A stretch of 64,000 nt of DNA, taken from Enterobacter bugandensis. Its GTDB lineage: Bacteria; Pseudomonadota; Gammaproteobacteria; Enterobacterales; Enterobacteriaceae. This document shows positions 20,776 through 32,067 of the stretch, in pieces (positions within the stretch are counted from its first letter, which is position 1; each line of letters starts with the position of its first letter). The notes below the pieces were generated by a model. The model had not been told where the DNA came from, did no database searches, and was given only the letters and a program-made list of their open reading frames with translations. The position numbers and the translations under genes were made by a program. The DNA lies in assembly GCF_900324475.1 (NCBI RefSeq), contig NZ_LT992502.1, positions 1,116,001 to 1,180,000 of the forward strand, in the 5' to 3' direction.

Positions 20776-21594
20776 TTACGCCAGAATGCCGCTCAGGCCA
20801 TGCAGGCTCATGTAAATCCCTACCACGATAATCAGCGCGGCGGAGATCCACGGCGCTTTGCGGGAAAGTTCGCTGAATCCGGGCCAGCGTTTTGTCGCGT
20901 GCTTGAGGCTTAAGGCGGCAATCGCGCCGGAAGCGACCAGCGTTAACGCCAGACCGATGCTGAAGCTGAATACCAGCGTCGCGCCGAGCGCAAAATGCTT
21001 CAGCTGCAGGCAGATCAGCAGAACGGTGATGGACGCCGGGCAAGGGATAAGCCCGCCGGTCAGGCCAAACATCGCGATCTGTCCTGTCGTCACGTTTTGT
21101 CCGTTAAAACGCCGGTTGATATCCTGCGCGTGCGCGCGCTGGTGGGCGTCCTGCCACTCCTCTTCAACCAGCGGGTGTTCATGGTGATGGTCATGATCAT
21201 GGTGGTGATCATGGTCATGATGGTGGTGGCAATCGTGATGATGATCGTGTGGCCGGCTCTCTTTCCAGGTTCGCCACGCCATCCACAGGGCGATTGCAAC
21301 GATCAACACTCCGGAGATCAGCTGAAACCAGGGTTCAGACGTATGTGCGTCCCAGCCGCGGCCAAACCATAGTCCTGCCATGGCAATGATCCAGACTACC
21401 GCCGTATGGGAAAGCGTAGCCGCCAGACCGAGCAACACCGCCTGCTTCAGCGTGCCGCGGATAGCCACGATAAAGGCAGCCATCATTGTTTTTGAGTGGC
21501 CCGGCTCCAGGCCATGCAGCGCACCGAGCAGGATAGCGCTGGGAACAAACAGCCAGGCATTACCCTGCTGCAGGAGTGAAGCAAAATCGTTCAT
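20776..21594 (-). CDS. rcnA: Nickel/cobalt efflux protein RcnA
   Basis: A 272-residue inner-membrane exporter of Ni(II) and Co(II). It has six predicted membrane helices and, near residues 120-150, a cytoplasmic loop made almost only of His and Asp (HDHHHDCHHHHDHD and more), the hallmark of RcnA. The metal-site motif HGLEPGHSKTMMAAF is in the second helix. The ATG at 21594 matches the family start and lies after the RcnR operators. It is divergent from rcnR, which represses it without metal. Confidence 0.96.
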   Translation of the reverse strand: MNDFASLLQQGNAWLFVPSAILLGALHGLEPGHSKTMMAAFIVAIRGTLKQAVLLGLAATLSHTAVVWIIAMAGLWFGRGWDAHTSEPWFQLISGVLIVAIALWMAWRTWKESRPHDHHHDCHHHHDHDHHHDHDHHHEHPLVEEEWQDAHQRAHAQDINRRFNGQNVTTGQIAMFGLTGGLIPCPASITVLLICLQLKHFALGATLVFSFSIGLALTLVASGAIAALSLKHATKRWPGFSELSRKAPWISAALIIVVGIYMSLHGLSGILA

Positions 21595-21628
21595 TGAAAT
21601 TTCCAGTATGGAAAGCGTGCGCAAATAG

Positions 21629-21687
21629 TACTCCCCCCCAGTAGTTGAATACTACCCCCCCCAGTAGAAAAATACTCAGGGGGAGTA
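21629..21687. promoter_or_regulatory. RcnR operator region with three TACT...AGTA elements
   Basis: Element 1: TACT-C7-AGTA (21629-21643). Element 2: TACT-A-C8-AGTA (21650-21666). Element 3: TACT-CAGGGGG-AGTA (21673-21687), whose G/C tract is on the opposite strand. RcnR is known to bind TACT-G/C-tract-AGTA sequences and wrap the flanking DNA. The region lies between rcnA and rcnR and should control both. Confidence 0.85.
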
Positions 21688-21729
21688 GAGCGTGATATGC
21701 TTTAAAAGCCAAAACTGAGGGAGACAGAG

Positions 21730-22002
21730 ATGTCACATACCGTTCGCGATAAGAAGATGTTATTGACTCGCCTGAAGAAAATTCAGGGGCAGAGCACCGC
21801 GCTGGAGAAAATGCTCAACAGCGATCACGAATGTGCCGAGGTGTTGCAGCAGCTGGCGGCGATCCGTGGCGCGGTCAATGGCATGATGATGCAGGTGATT
21901 GAAGGGCATCTTACCGATCATGTCGTGAAAGAGCCCGAAGAGGCGCAGCGTGAAGCCGATCTTGGCGTCGTGCTGCAGGTGATCAAATCCTATCTTAAGT
22001 AG
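21730..22002 (+). CDS. rcnR: Nickel/cobalt-responsive repressor RcnR
   Basis: A 90-residue all-helical repressor of the CsoR/RcnR family. The metal ligands His3, Cys35, His60 and His64 are all in place ([14 protein letters not shown]). Ni(II) or Co(II) binding releases DNA and allows rcnA expression. Length equals E. coli RcnR. The stop overlaps the end of the convergent pdeB by 8 bases. Confidence 0.97.
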   Translation: MSHTVRDKKMLLTRLKKIQGQSTALEKMLNSDHECAEVLQQLAAIRGAVNGMMMQVIEGHLTDHVVKEPEEAQREADLGVVLQVIKSYLK

Positions 22003-23560
22003 AGCGCGTGGCGAGGTTGTTCTCTGCCCAAAGGATAAATTCCGTCCTGGGCAGCGCCTTACTGTAGAACCACCCCTGCCCATACTGCACGCCGTGGCGG
22101 TGCAGCCAGGTAAGCTGCCCTTCGGTCTCCACGCCTTCCGCCACCATTGCCAGCTGCAGCGACTTCGCCATTTCGATAATGTGCGGCGTTACGTTTTTGT
22201 ACTCCAGTGCATCCACGAACGATTTGTCAATTTTTAGCGTGTCGACATCGAGATGCTGCAGATAGCTGAGGCTGGAATAGCCCGTGCCAAAATCATCAAT
22301 GTAGACAGGGTGGCCCGAACGGCGAAACGCGGCGATAGCCGGCGCGCTGATTTTGGGGTCGGCAAAGCCACGCTCGGTTAACTCAAGGGCGATTTGTCGG
22401 GGATGAATCTGCCACTTATTCAGGAGTTGACTCAGTAAAGGCGGCAGATTACCGGAGGTCAAATCGGCCGGGGCGAGGTTGATGGAGATATGCTGATCGG
22501 GGTGGAGCTGCAGCCAGTGGCCCATATCTTCAAACACTTTTTCCATAACTAACTGCGTCAGCTGCGAGATGAGGCCGGTTTGCTCGGCAAGCGGCACAAA
22601 TATATCAGGCGAGAGACTGCTTCCGTCTGGCTGGGGCCAGCGCGCAAGCGCTTCCGCACCCACGATTTTTCCACTGCACAGCGCCACGATGGGCTGATAG
22701 TGAACCACAAAATCGCGGCTGTTAATGGCGTCCAGCAGGCGATTGCGCGGCGACTGGATTCGTCGCAGGATCCGCAGGACAAACAGTGCCGCCAGCAGGC
22801 TTATCAGGACGCCAAACGGCAGCCAGAAAAGCAGCTGTCGGTGCCAGCTTTCAGCCAGGGGGGTGAGCGCTGCCCACGTGACGACAGTAAATCCAAGCTC
22901 AGGGACTGGCTTCATGACGTACATGGAGCCCTTGTACTGAACGCTGGAGACGCCTCGATCGTTGATCCGATCGCGGATATGCGGATCAAGCGTGTTACTG
23001 CTGGCGAAAATAAGATGCGTTGCGCTTCCCACCAGAGCGGCATCAATGGCAATCGCCCCGAAAGGGATCACATCCACAAGCGAGGCAGGATCGACCAGAA
23101 CAAGGTAATGGCCCTTCCCAAGCACGGCCATATAGCGGTGAAAGCCAAGATCGTTCTGTGCGGTAAGCCACGCGCTGTAGCCATCTTCGGTGATACGCAT
23201 GGGAGGAGGATAAGCGGCGGATTTACTCGCCTGCTCAAGCGAAGAGCAGAGGGGTTTAAGGTTGTCGATATAGATCACCTCCTGGATATAGCGCCACGAG
23301 AACGCGACCCGACGTATTTCCCTCAAATGCAGCGGACTACAGGGAACGCCCTTAAATCCCTGCAGGTGATTTAACGCTTCTTTAGCCTGATCCACGACCC
23401 TGTCGGTGCGCATCAGCACCCGAGAAGCATAGCTATCCAGCGCATCAACAAATTTCTCTTCTGCCTGGCGATGGGCAAGCCAGATGCTGAGGCAAATGGG
23501 AACCAGCACGGAAAAGATAAGTACGCCAGTCACCAGACTGACCAGATGTCGGGTTTTCAT
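21995..23560 (-). CDS. pdeB: Cyclic-di-GMP phosphodiesterase PdeB (YlaB)
   Basis: A 521-residue inner-membrane protein. The first transmembrane helix ([18 protein letters not shown]) is at residues 8-25, followed by a periplasmic CSS domain with the CSS motif in [10 protein letters not shown], a second helix near 240-262, and an EAL domain. The EAL motif is EALARW. Metal and catalytic residues appear in [24 protein letters not shown] and EGVE. It hydrolyses c-di-GMP; the CSS domain is thought to be redox-controlled through DsbA/DsbB. It keeps its E. coli position relative to ylaC and maa although the genes around it differ. Confidence 0.93.
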   Translation of the reverse strand: MKTRHLVSLVTGVLIFSVLVPICLSIWLAHRQAEEKFVDALDSYASRVLMRTDRVVDQAKEALNHLQGFKGVPCSPLHLREIRRVAFSWRYIQEVIYIDNLKPLCSSLEQASKSAAYPPPMRITEDGYSAWLTAQNDLGFHRYMAVLGKGHYLVLVDPASLVDVIPFGAIAIDAALVGSATHLIFASSNTLDPHIRDRINDRGVSSVQYKGSMYVMKPVPELGFTVVTWAALTPLAESWHRQLLFWLPFGVLISLLAALFVLRILRRIQSPRNRLLDAINSRDFVVHYQPIVALCSGKIVGAEALARWPQPDGSSLSPDIFVPLAEQTGLISQLTQLVMEKVFEDMGHWLQLHPDQHISINLAPADLTSGNLPPLLSQLLNKWQIHPRQIALELTERGFADPKISAPAIAAFRRSGHPVYIDDFGTGYSSLSYLQHLDVDTLKIDKSFVDALEYKNVTPHIIEMAKSLQLAMVAEGVETEGQLTWLHRHGVQYGQGWFYSKALPRTEFILWAENNLATRST

Positions 23561-23743
23561 GCTGTCGTTTCCTTTCTCATATGCCCGAATCCGGACGCTG
23601 AGTTTCCTGCCTGAAGAGAAAGATTTTACCGCGAAATGAAATAGTTATAGCACGTGGGGGCAGGGTTTTCATGTTATCTAAAGCAAATTAGAAAATATCC
23701 TCAGGAGAGAGAGGGTTGTTTTTTCAACCTTGCCTGGATATTA

Positions 23744-23764
23744 TTTTGTTATGTTATAACAAAA
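23744..23764. promoter_or_regulatory. Zur-like operator
   Basis: Perfect 21-bp inverted repeat: TTTTGTTAT-GTT-ATAACAAAA. It matches the Zur palindrome core (GTTATA..TATAAC) and lies 16 bases before the ykgM start, where it would block the promoter when zinc is plentiful. Confidence 0.78.
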
Positions 23765-23779
23765 CACAAAGGGTTTATG

Positions 23780-24040
23780 ATGAAACCAAACATCCATCCA
23801 GCGTATCGCACCGTGGTATTCCACGACACCAGTGCCAATGAATACTTTAAAGTGGGTTCAACCATTAAAACCGACCGCGAAATTGAACTCGACGGTGAAA
23901 CGTATCCGTACATCACTATCGAGGTTTCTTCAAAATCGCATCCGTTTTATACCGGTAAGCAAAAAACGTTTTCCACGGATGGCAGCGCAGCGCGCTTCCG
24001 CAAGCGTTTTGGCGGTTTTCTTAATGCGAAGCGGGGCTAA
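23780..24040 (+). CDS. ykgM: Zinc-independent ribosomal protein L31 type B
   Basis: An 86-residue L31 paralogue without any cysteine, the so-called C-minus form that replaces zinc-binding L31 (RpmE) in the large subunit during zinc starvation. The family core [18 protein letters not shown] and [12 protein letters not shown] is clear. Of two adjacent ATGs (23777, 23780) the second gives the E. coli-like start [11 protein letters not shown] and better spacing from AAAGGG. It is co-transcribed with ykgO, which starts two bases after the stop. The perfect Zur-like palindrome upstream fits the known control. Confidence 0.95.
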   Translation: MKPNIHPAYRTVVFHDTSANEYFKVGSTIKTDREIELDGETYPYITIEVSSKSHPFYTGKQKTFSTDGSAARFRKRFGGFLNAKRG

Positions 24041-24042
24041 CC

Positions 24043-24183
24043 ATGCAGGTGCTTAACTCATTGCGCAGCGCAAAACAGCGTCACCCGGATTGCCAGATAG
24101 TCAAACGCAAGGGACGCTTATACGTGATTTGCAAATCTAATCCGCGCTTTAAGGCGGTGCAGGGACGTAAAAAAAGACGCTAG
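24043..24183 (+). CDS. ykgO: Ribosomal protein L36 type B
   Basis: A 46-residue L36 paralogue ([20 protein letters not shown], then [20 protein letters not shown] and a basic tail), almost identical to E. coli YkgO. It replaces zinc-ribbon L36 (RpmJ) during zinc limitation. It lacks the four-ligand zinc ribbon of RpmJ. It begins two bases after ykgM and is surely the second gene of that operon. Its TAG overlaps the stop of the convergent acetyltransferase gene through the palindrome CTAG. Confidence 0.93.
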   Translation: MQVLNSLRSAKQRHPDCQIVKRKGRLYVICKSNPRFKAVQGRKKRR

Positions 24184-24890
24184 ACGCGCGTTTCTCGCCA
24201 GCTTTCCAGGGATCTTTTCTGTTTGCCATCGGCAGTAAAATTGTCGGTGGCAAGCCAGCCTTCAAAGGCGCTCGCCAGCGCCGGCCACTCTTTGTCGAGA
24301 ATCGAAAACCAGTCGGTATCCCGGTTACGGCCTTTTATGACAAGCGCCTGGCGAAAACGGCCTTCAAACTGAAAGCCCAGACGCAGTGCCGCTTTGCGTG
24401 ATGGTTCGTTCAGGCTGTTGCACTTCCATTCATATCGCCGGTAGCCCAGGGTATCGAACGCGTACCGCATCAGCAGAAATTGCGCTTCTGTTGACATGGG
24501 CGTGCGGCTTAACAGCACGGAGAAGTGAACGTGTCCCACTTCCACAACGCCGTTTTTAGGATCGATCCGCATCAGGGCCAGCGTCCCGACCGGGGCCTGG
24601 GTCTGATTATCTATAACGGTAAAGTGCATCGGGTCAGATAACTCACACACGCTTGCCACCCATTCGGCAAACTCAGCGGCCGTGGCATCGGGTTCACGCA
24701 GTAGCCACGTCCAGCTCCGGGTGTCTCCGGCCAGAGCATAGGCGGAGAACAGCGCCCCGGCATGCTCCACGCGCAGCGGTTCAAGCCGACAATAATGCCC
24801 CTGCAGTACCACCCGGGACGGATGAGGGCGAGGCTGCCAGTCGGTAAGGGCTTCGCCCACAGGTTGTCCAAACTCATTGAATGTCTTCAT
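24180..24890 (-). CDS. GNAT-family N-acetyltransferase (RimJ/RimL-like)
   Basis: A 236-residue cytoplasmic acetyltransferase of the RimJ/RimL branch (Acetyltransf_3). Typical elements are the N-terminal LEPLRVEHA, the TALxRI-like strand ([21 protein letters not shown]), and the acetyl-CoA and C-terminal segment ([23 protein letters not shown] with [20 protein letters not shown]). Proteins of this type acetylate N-terminal amines or small molecules; this substrate is unknown. It lies divergent from a MocR regulator with about 100 bases between, so it is a likely target of that regulator. Confidence 0.85.
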   Translation of the reverse strand: MKTFNEFGQPVGEALTDWQPRPHPSRVVLQGHYCRLEPLRVEHAGALFSAYALAGDTRSWTWLLREPDATAAEFAEWVASVCELSDPMHFTVIDNQTQAPVGTLALMRIDPKNGVVEVGHVHFSVLLSRTPMSTEAQFLLMRYAFDTLGYRRYEWKCNSLNEPSRKAALRLGFQFEGRFRQALVIKGRNRDTDWFSILDKEWPALASAFEGWLATDNFTADGKQKRSLESWRETRV

Positions 24891-24935
24891 CTTTATTTCC
24901 GTGACGTTGAGAAGAGTTCCAGATTAGAAAATTAC

Positions 24936-24955
24936 TGGTTCCTTAAAAAGAACCA
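24936..24955. promoter_or_regulatory. Inverted repeat in the acetyltransferase/MocR intergenic region
   Basis: TGGTTC-N8-GAACCA, with a second palindrome GTGGTACCAC at 24971-24980. Both share the GGT/ACC core and lie between the divergent genes. They are candidate MocR operators. Confidence 0.4.
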
Positions 24956-24991
24956 CTCAGCTATGTTTTGGTGGTACCACAAGGAGATGAG

Positions 24992-26452
24992 ATGAACATA
25001 CCGGGCGATGAACTTTATACCTTGCTCCATGCTGCGCTTAAAACGCGTGGGGAAGAGACGCTCCAGCGCGCGCTCTATCTCGCTTTGCGGGAGACCATAC
25101 TGGGCGGAAGGCTTCGGTCCGGCAGCCAGCTGTCCGGCTCGCGAACGCTGGCGCAGCAGCTTTCCGTTTCACGGAACACCGTCAATGCGGCGCTGGACCA
25201 GCTCACGCTCGAAGGCTATTTGCTGCGTAACCGTCAGGGGACGCGGGTGGCGCAATTCGCCCATCGTGCCAGCCCGCGGGTTCTGACCGATCCTGAGGTC
25301 AGGCTGGCAAAACGTGTCGTCCAGCTGCCTGCGCCTGTGACGCGCGACACCCCGGTGATGGCCTTTACGCCGGGAACGCCCGCCATCAACTATTTCCCCT
25401 TGCCGCTGTGGCGGCGATTGTACGATCGTGTCCTGCGGGAGGAGGGGAGCGCTCTGCTGGGCTATGGCGACCCGGCCGGTGAGCCGTCGCTGCGGGCAGC
25501 CATCGCCCGTCACCTTGCGCTTTCTCGCGGCATTGACTGCGACGCCAGCCAGATTGTGATAACCGAAGGGGCGCTGGAGGGCGTCAATCTGTGCACGATG
25601 CTGTTAAGCGAGCCGGGGGATGTCGCCTGGGTGGAAAATCCCGGCTACAGCGGGGCCAAAAGCGCCTTCGTCAAAACCGGCCTTGCGATGATCGGCATAC
25701 CGGTGGATGACGAGGGAATGTGCTGGGAAGGGCTGCATGCGCCTTCACCTGCGCTCGTTTTCACTTCGCCGTCGCATCAGTTTCCTTACGGGAGCGTGCT
25801 CAGCGCGCGGCGGCGTCTGGCGCTGCTGGAACTGGCCCGCCAGCACAAGGCGTGGATCATTGAGGACGATTACGACAGCGAGTTCCGCTATGTCGGCGAG
25901 CCCGTACCGGCGATGCTGGGCATGGTCAACAACGCGCCCGTTGTGTATCTGGGGACGTTCAGTAAAACGCTGTTTCCGTCGCTCCGAATGGGGTTCATGG
26001 TGTTACCGCCAGCGCTGGCGAAAGCAGCGCGTCCGGCCATCGGCTCGCTGCTGCGCGGCGGGCATCGCGCAGAACAGCGCACCCTGGCGCTGTTTATCGA
26101 GGAGGGGCACTATGCCCGTCATCTTGCCGCCATGCGTCGCCTGTATCGTAAGCGTTACCGCCAGCTGCGGGAGGTGCTGAGCGCAGAGCTTTATACTCCG
26201 CACCGTGTTCTTGCCGGTGAAGGGGGAATGCACCTGACATTGGCGATTGACGGTATCGACGACCAGCGGCTGGTGGAGAAAGCGAGGGCATTTCAGCTGG
26301 CACCCGCTGCGCTGAGCGGCTATTACCTGGAGACGAAGCAGGGGCAAACCGGCCTGGTTTTAGGTTACGGCAACACCTCTGCTTCGCAGTTTGCGCCGGG
26401 TATCCGACGCCTGCAGGCGTTAATTACGCAGCAGCAGGGCGGGAAAGGGTAA
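24992..26452 (+). CDS. MocR-family transcriptional regulator (PdxR-like)
   Basis: A 486-residue regulator with an N-terminal GntR winged helix (about residues 12-85: [36 protein letters not shown]) and a C-terminal aminotransferase-like domain. The PLP lysine is in [16 protein letters not shown]. Other family marks are [21 protein letters not shown] and [10 protein letters not shown]. The ATG follows AAGGAG at a spacing of five. It likely controls the divergent acetyltransferase and itself. It is unrelated in detail to the other MocR protein here. Its 3' end overlaps ylaC tail to tail by 29 bases. Confidence 0.88.
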   Translation: MNIPGDELYTLLHAALKTRGEETLQRALYLALRETILGGRLRSGSQLSGSRTLAQQLSVSRNTVNAALDQLTLEGYLLRNRQGTRVAQFAHRASPRVLTDPEVRLAKRVVQLPAPVTRDTPVMAFTPGTPAINYFPLPLWRRLYDRVLREEGSALLGYGDPAGEPSLRAAIARHLALSRGIDCDASQIVITEGALEGVNLCTMLLSEPGDVAWVENPGYSGAKSAFVKTGLAMIGIPVDDEGMCWEGLHAPSPALVFTSPSHQFPYGSVLSARRRLALLELARQHKAWIIEDDYDSEFRYVGEPVPAMLGMVNNAPVVYLGTFSKTLFPSLRMGFMVLPPALAKAARPAIGSLLRGGHRAEQRTLALFIEEGHYARHLAAMRRLYRKRYRQLREVLSAELYTPHRVLAGEGGMHLTLAIDGIDDQRLVEKARAFQLAPAALSGYYLETKQGQTGLVLGYGNTSASQFAPGIRRLQALITQQQGGKG

Positions 26453-26891
26453 AAACATCATAAAAAGAGAGCTGGCCTTTCGTTGCGACCATTTTCTGCA
26501 GCTTCTCTTTGTGCACGGTTTCGACAGCCGGAGAGTGCAGGATGCTGTCGATAAGCTCATTCGGCACAAAACGCGTGTTGTACCATTCGCCGTTGTAGCA
26601 GACCCGGAAATCGAGGACGTCGATATCTTCGTAACGGTAGCGGGGATTCACGTCGAAAAAGAAAAAGGCGTTAAACACGACAAACAGCACCACCAGCAGC
26701 CAGACGGAGTCCACCAGCGTTTCGGACTTCAGCATGACAATCAGCGTCGCCAGCCAGGCGGCATACATGGCAACAAACAGCCCGGGATGTTTGCGGATAA
26801 AGCTAATGCTAAAGCGCGGGCGATTGTCTCGCTTTTCGCGGTGGTTAAGATCGTCGATGGTAGCGGTAAGCAGGCGCTGTATCTCGGTCAT
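26424..26891 (-). CDS. ylaC: Inner-membrane protein YlaC
   Basis: A 155-residue protein with two adjacent membrane helices (about residues 35-80, including [18 protein letters not shown] and [19 protein letters not shown]) and a soluble C-terminal half containing [22 protein letters not shown]. It aligns end to end with E. coli YlaC, whose role is unknown. The ATG at 26891 gives the family start MTEIQRLL; the frame extends eight codons further. It sits upstream of maa in opposite gene order to transcription, as in E. coli. Confidence 0.92.
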   Translation of the reverse strand: MTEIQRLLTATIDDLNHREKRDNRPRFSISFIRKHPGLFVAMYAAWLATLIVMLKSETLVDSVWLLVVLFVVFNAFFFFDVNPRYRYEDIDVLDFRVCYNGEWYNTRFVPNELIDSILHSPAVETVHKEKLQKMVATKGQLSFYDVFTLSRPAAA

Positions 26892-26937
26892 TTTTGGCCT
26901 TTTGAGAGTTGACAATACAGGGTATCTGCCAATTTTA

Positions 26938-27001
26938 GGGGAGCCATCCGGCTGAAAAAAGTAACAGTCGGGCGCTAAAAGACCATAACAGTTGGCTCCC
27001 C
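26938..27001. repeat. Long-range inverted repeat between ylaC and maa
   Basis: GGGGAGCC (26938-26945) and GGCTCCCC (26994-27001) enclose 48 bases that contain two similar copies of a TAACAGT.GG motif about 24 bases apart. It ends just before the maa stop and covers the ylaC promoter region. It may be a maa terminator structure or a protein-binding region. Function not established. Confidence 0.4.
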
Positions 27002-27007
27002 GGATCG

Positions 27008-27559
27008 TTACAGCGTTTTGATGATTTTCGCCGGGTTGCCGCCCACGACGACGTTAGCCGGCACGTCTTTCGTCACGACGGCACCGGAAGCCACAACCAC
27101 ATTATCCCCGATGGTGACGCCTGGGTTAATGACCGCACGTCCACCAATCCAGACATTATTGCCAATGGTGACGGGCTTACCAAACTCCACTCCGCTGTTA
27201 CGTTCTTGCGCATCCAGCGGATGGGTGGCCGTATAAATATGAACGCCCGGCGCGAGCATGCAGTTGTCGCCAATATGTACAGGGCAGACATCCAGCATTA
27301 CGCAATCGAAGTTGGCGTAAAAGTCTTTGCCCAGATAGATGTTATATCCATAGTCACAGCGGAAGCTCGGCTCAATATACGCCCCTTCGCTTTGTCCCAG
27401 CAGTTCCGCCAGAATGTTCTGGCGTTCTGTTTTTTCGTCAGGCGCGGTGTGGTTATAGCGGTGAAGCAGATGGCGCGCCCGAAGCCGGTCGGCGCGTAAC
27501 GTCTCATCACCAGGGCGGTAATGTTCACCTGAAATCATCTTCTGTTTTTCTATGCTCAT
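27008..27559 (-). CDS. maa: Maltose O-acetyltransferase Maa
   Basis: A 183-residue left-handed beta-helix acetyltransferase of the nodulation-protein-L/LacA type. It has an N-terminal maltose acetyltransferase domain ([15 protein letters not shown]) and hexapeptide repeats from about residue 70 ([57 protein letters not shown]). The catalytic His is in TATHPL. It transfers acetyl from acetyl-CoA to maltose or other sugars. The length equals E. coli Maa. A perfect CRP-type palindrome lies upstream. Confidence 0.95.
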   Translation of the reverse strand: MSIEKQKMISGEHYRPGDETLRADRLRARHLLHRYNHTAPDEKTERQNILAELLGQSEGAYIEPSFRCDYGYNIYLGKDFYANFDCVMLDVCPVHIGDNCMLAPGVHIYTATHPLDAQERNSGVEFGKPVTIGNNVWIGGRAVINPGVTIGDNVVVASGAVVTKDVPANVVVGGNPAKIIKTL

Positions 27560-27611
27560 CGGAAACCTCTCTGGATGTTATTCCTGAAGGGTAATCGCAA
27601 CAGGCGTTAAG

Positions 27612-27649
27612 GGGAACGTTCCCGGAAGGCCGATGTGACCACAGTCACA
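27612..27649. promoter_or_regulatory. CRP-type site and 12-bp palindrome upstream of maa
   Basis: TGTGACCACAGTCACA (27634-27649) has both perfect CRP half-sites (TGTGA-N6-TCACA). GGGAACGTTCCC (27612-27623) is a perfect palindrome between it and maa. Both lie within 90 bases of the maa start. CRP control is inferred. Confidence 0.6.
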
Positions 27650-27768
27650 ACATTGTTGCTGATGAGCGCGTTTAACACGGAGACCTGGCTTTCGCGCAGG
27701 GAGCATAACGGGACAGGTGAATACAGCTTATAACGTGGCGTAGAACCTCTACAGACACACTTCAAAGA

Positions 27769-27987
27769 TTAACGGACAAATTTCCATACAGAAGTAGGGA
27801 TTTTGTCATACAGCTTATTCATCGTTAGCTCTGCAAGGCGATGGTCAGCGGCTGAATAAAATACCGCCAGTTCATTATCAGAAAGCTCGTATTTATTCTT
27901 TTCAATGACGCGTTCAAGGGTGTCAATTGACTGACAACGTCGTAAGCGCATCAAATAATCGATTTTTGTGAGTGGTTTATCAGACAT
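27769..27987 (-). CDS. hha: Haemolysin expression-modulating protein Hha
   Basis: A 72-residue nucleoid-associated protein of the Hha/YmoA family, which binds H-NS and helps silence AT-rich and horizontally acquired genes. The sequence, including [20 protein letters not shown] and the C-terminal [17 protein letters not shown], is almost identical to E. coli Hha. It follows tomB in the same direction, 27 bases after the tomB stop, as the toxin-like half of the hha-tomB pair. Confidence 0.98.
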   Translation of the reverse strand: MSDKPLTKIDYLMRLRRCQSIDTLERVIEKNKYELSDNELAVFYSAADHRLAELTMNKLYDKIPTSVWKFVR

Positions 27988-28014
27988 AAATTCACCTTAG
28001 TAATTGTAATAATT

Positions 28015-28389
28015 TTAACAGGAAAGACTAACCGGGTTAGCTCTGCTCACGTTGACGAAACAGCGGAATAGCCGGTTTCCCGATTTACGCCATTTTTGCA
28101 AATCCTGAGTGTTAATGCCGTAACTGCTGAACAACATAAAGGTGTCGTCCAGGTATTCATCAATTTGCTCAATGAGCTTATTATCTTCATTGTACTTAAT
28201 TTTATAATTAAGTGCGAAGGTAGCGATATGCTCTATCAGCTCATTCAACTGTAAATTGATGGCAGACGTTGGGTCATTTACCCAGCCATGGTTGCTTTCA
28301 TCAAGATTGGCAAGGCAGTCATGGTACAAGGATTCGCAGAGAAATTTCAACTGCGCGATATCATGCCTTTTTGGCGAGTACTCGTCCAT
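28015..28389 (-). CDS. tomB: Hha antagonist TomB (YbaJ)
   Basis: A 124-residue cytoplasmic protein that counteracts Hha toxicity and affects biofilm formation; one conserved Cys takes part in oxygen-dependent Hha oxidation. The start MDEYSPKRHDIAQLKFLCESL at 28389 matches E. coli TomB; the frame extends 11 codons upstream. The conserved NPTSAINLQLNELIEHIA-type segment (here NDPTSAINLQ) is present. It is co-transcribed with hha. Confidence 0.95.
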   Translation of the reverse strand: MDEYSPKRHDIAQLKFLCESLYHDCLANLDESNHGWVNDPTSAINLQLNELIEHIATFALNYKIKYNEDNKLIEQIDEYLDDTFMLFSSYGINTQDLQKWRKSGNRLFRCFVNVSRANPVSLSC

Positions 28390-28856
28390 AGCGCATCCCC
28401 TTCTGAGTGATTTCTTACTCACCGAACATCATTGTCGGGATGGATACATCTGACTTAGCTACATGAGCGCTGTGTTCCTGATAACCTAACTATAAGCCAC
28501 TCCTTCCTGGATTTCACCGCGCTATTACGAAAAATTACAAATAAAACCGCAGGCTGCGAACGTCTACGCAAATGTTCATCCGAAACTGAACTTTTTTATC
28601 AGGATTAACGATAGTTTTTTCGCTTCCTTACATTTCATTGGCTTAGCTTACAGCCATAAGAAAGGTTCACATCCGGAGTTCCGTTTGTCTTAACTTTTAA
28701 TTAGGAATATTCCTAACAACTTAAGCAGGAAAATAGATTTAAAAAAATCCTGAGTTCACCTATTAAGTTATCAGTTAAATATGATATGTCTGTTTAAGAT
28801 GACAGAAAATAAATAGGACCTCAATAAGCTTATTTTATGATTTTTTCTGAAAATGA
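28390..28856. other. AT-rich gene-free stretch upstream of tomB-hha
   Basis: About 470 bases with no supportable gene. It must hold the tomB-hha promoter. It contains a 16-bp perfect palindrome TTAGGAATATTCCTAA (28701-28716). The rest is AT-rich, with several A/T tracts, which fits a region bound by H-NS and Hha. No RNA gene was recognised. Confidence 0.6.
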
Positions 28857-28884
28857 AAAAGGCCGCAAATGCGGCCTTTTTATT
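28857..28884. terminator. Terminator of acrAB
   Basis: GGCCGCA/TGCGGCC stem flanked by AAAAA on the left and TTTTTATT on the right, so it can stop transcription in both directions. It lies 14 bases beyond the acrB stop. Confidence 0.9.
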
Positions 28885-28898
28885 ATATGAAACCGGTA

Positions 28899-32048
<3,150 letters not shown>

Positions 32049-32067
32049 TTAACGGCTCCTGTTTAAG

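Noticed and set aside
21165..21260. Repeat-like run of CATGATG units resembling a microsatellite
   Set aside because: It is the codon pattern of the His/Asp-rich loop of RcnA, a normal feature of that protein.
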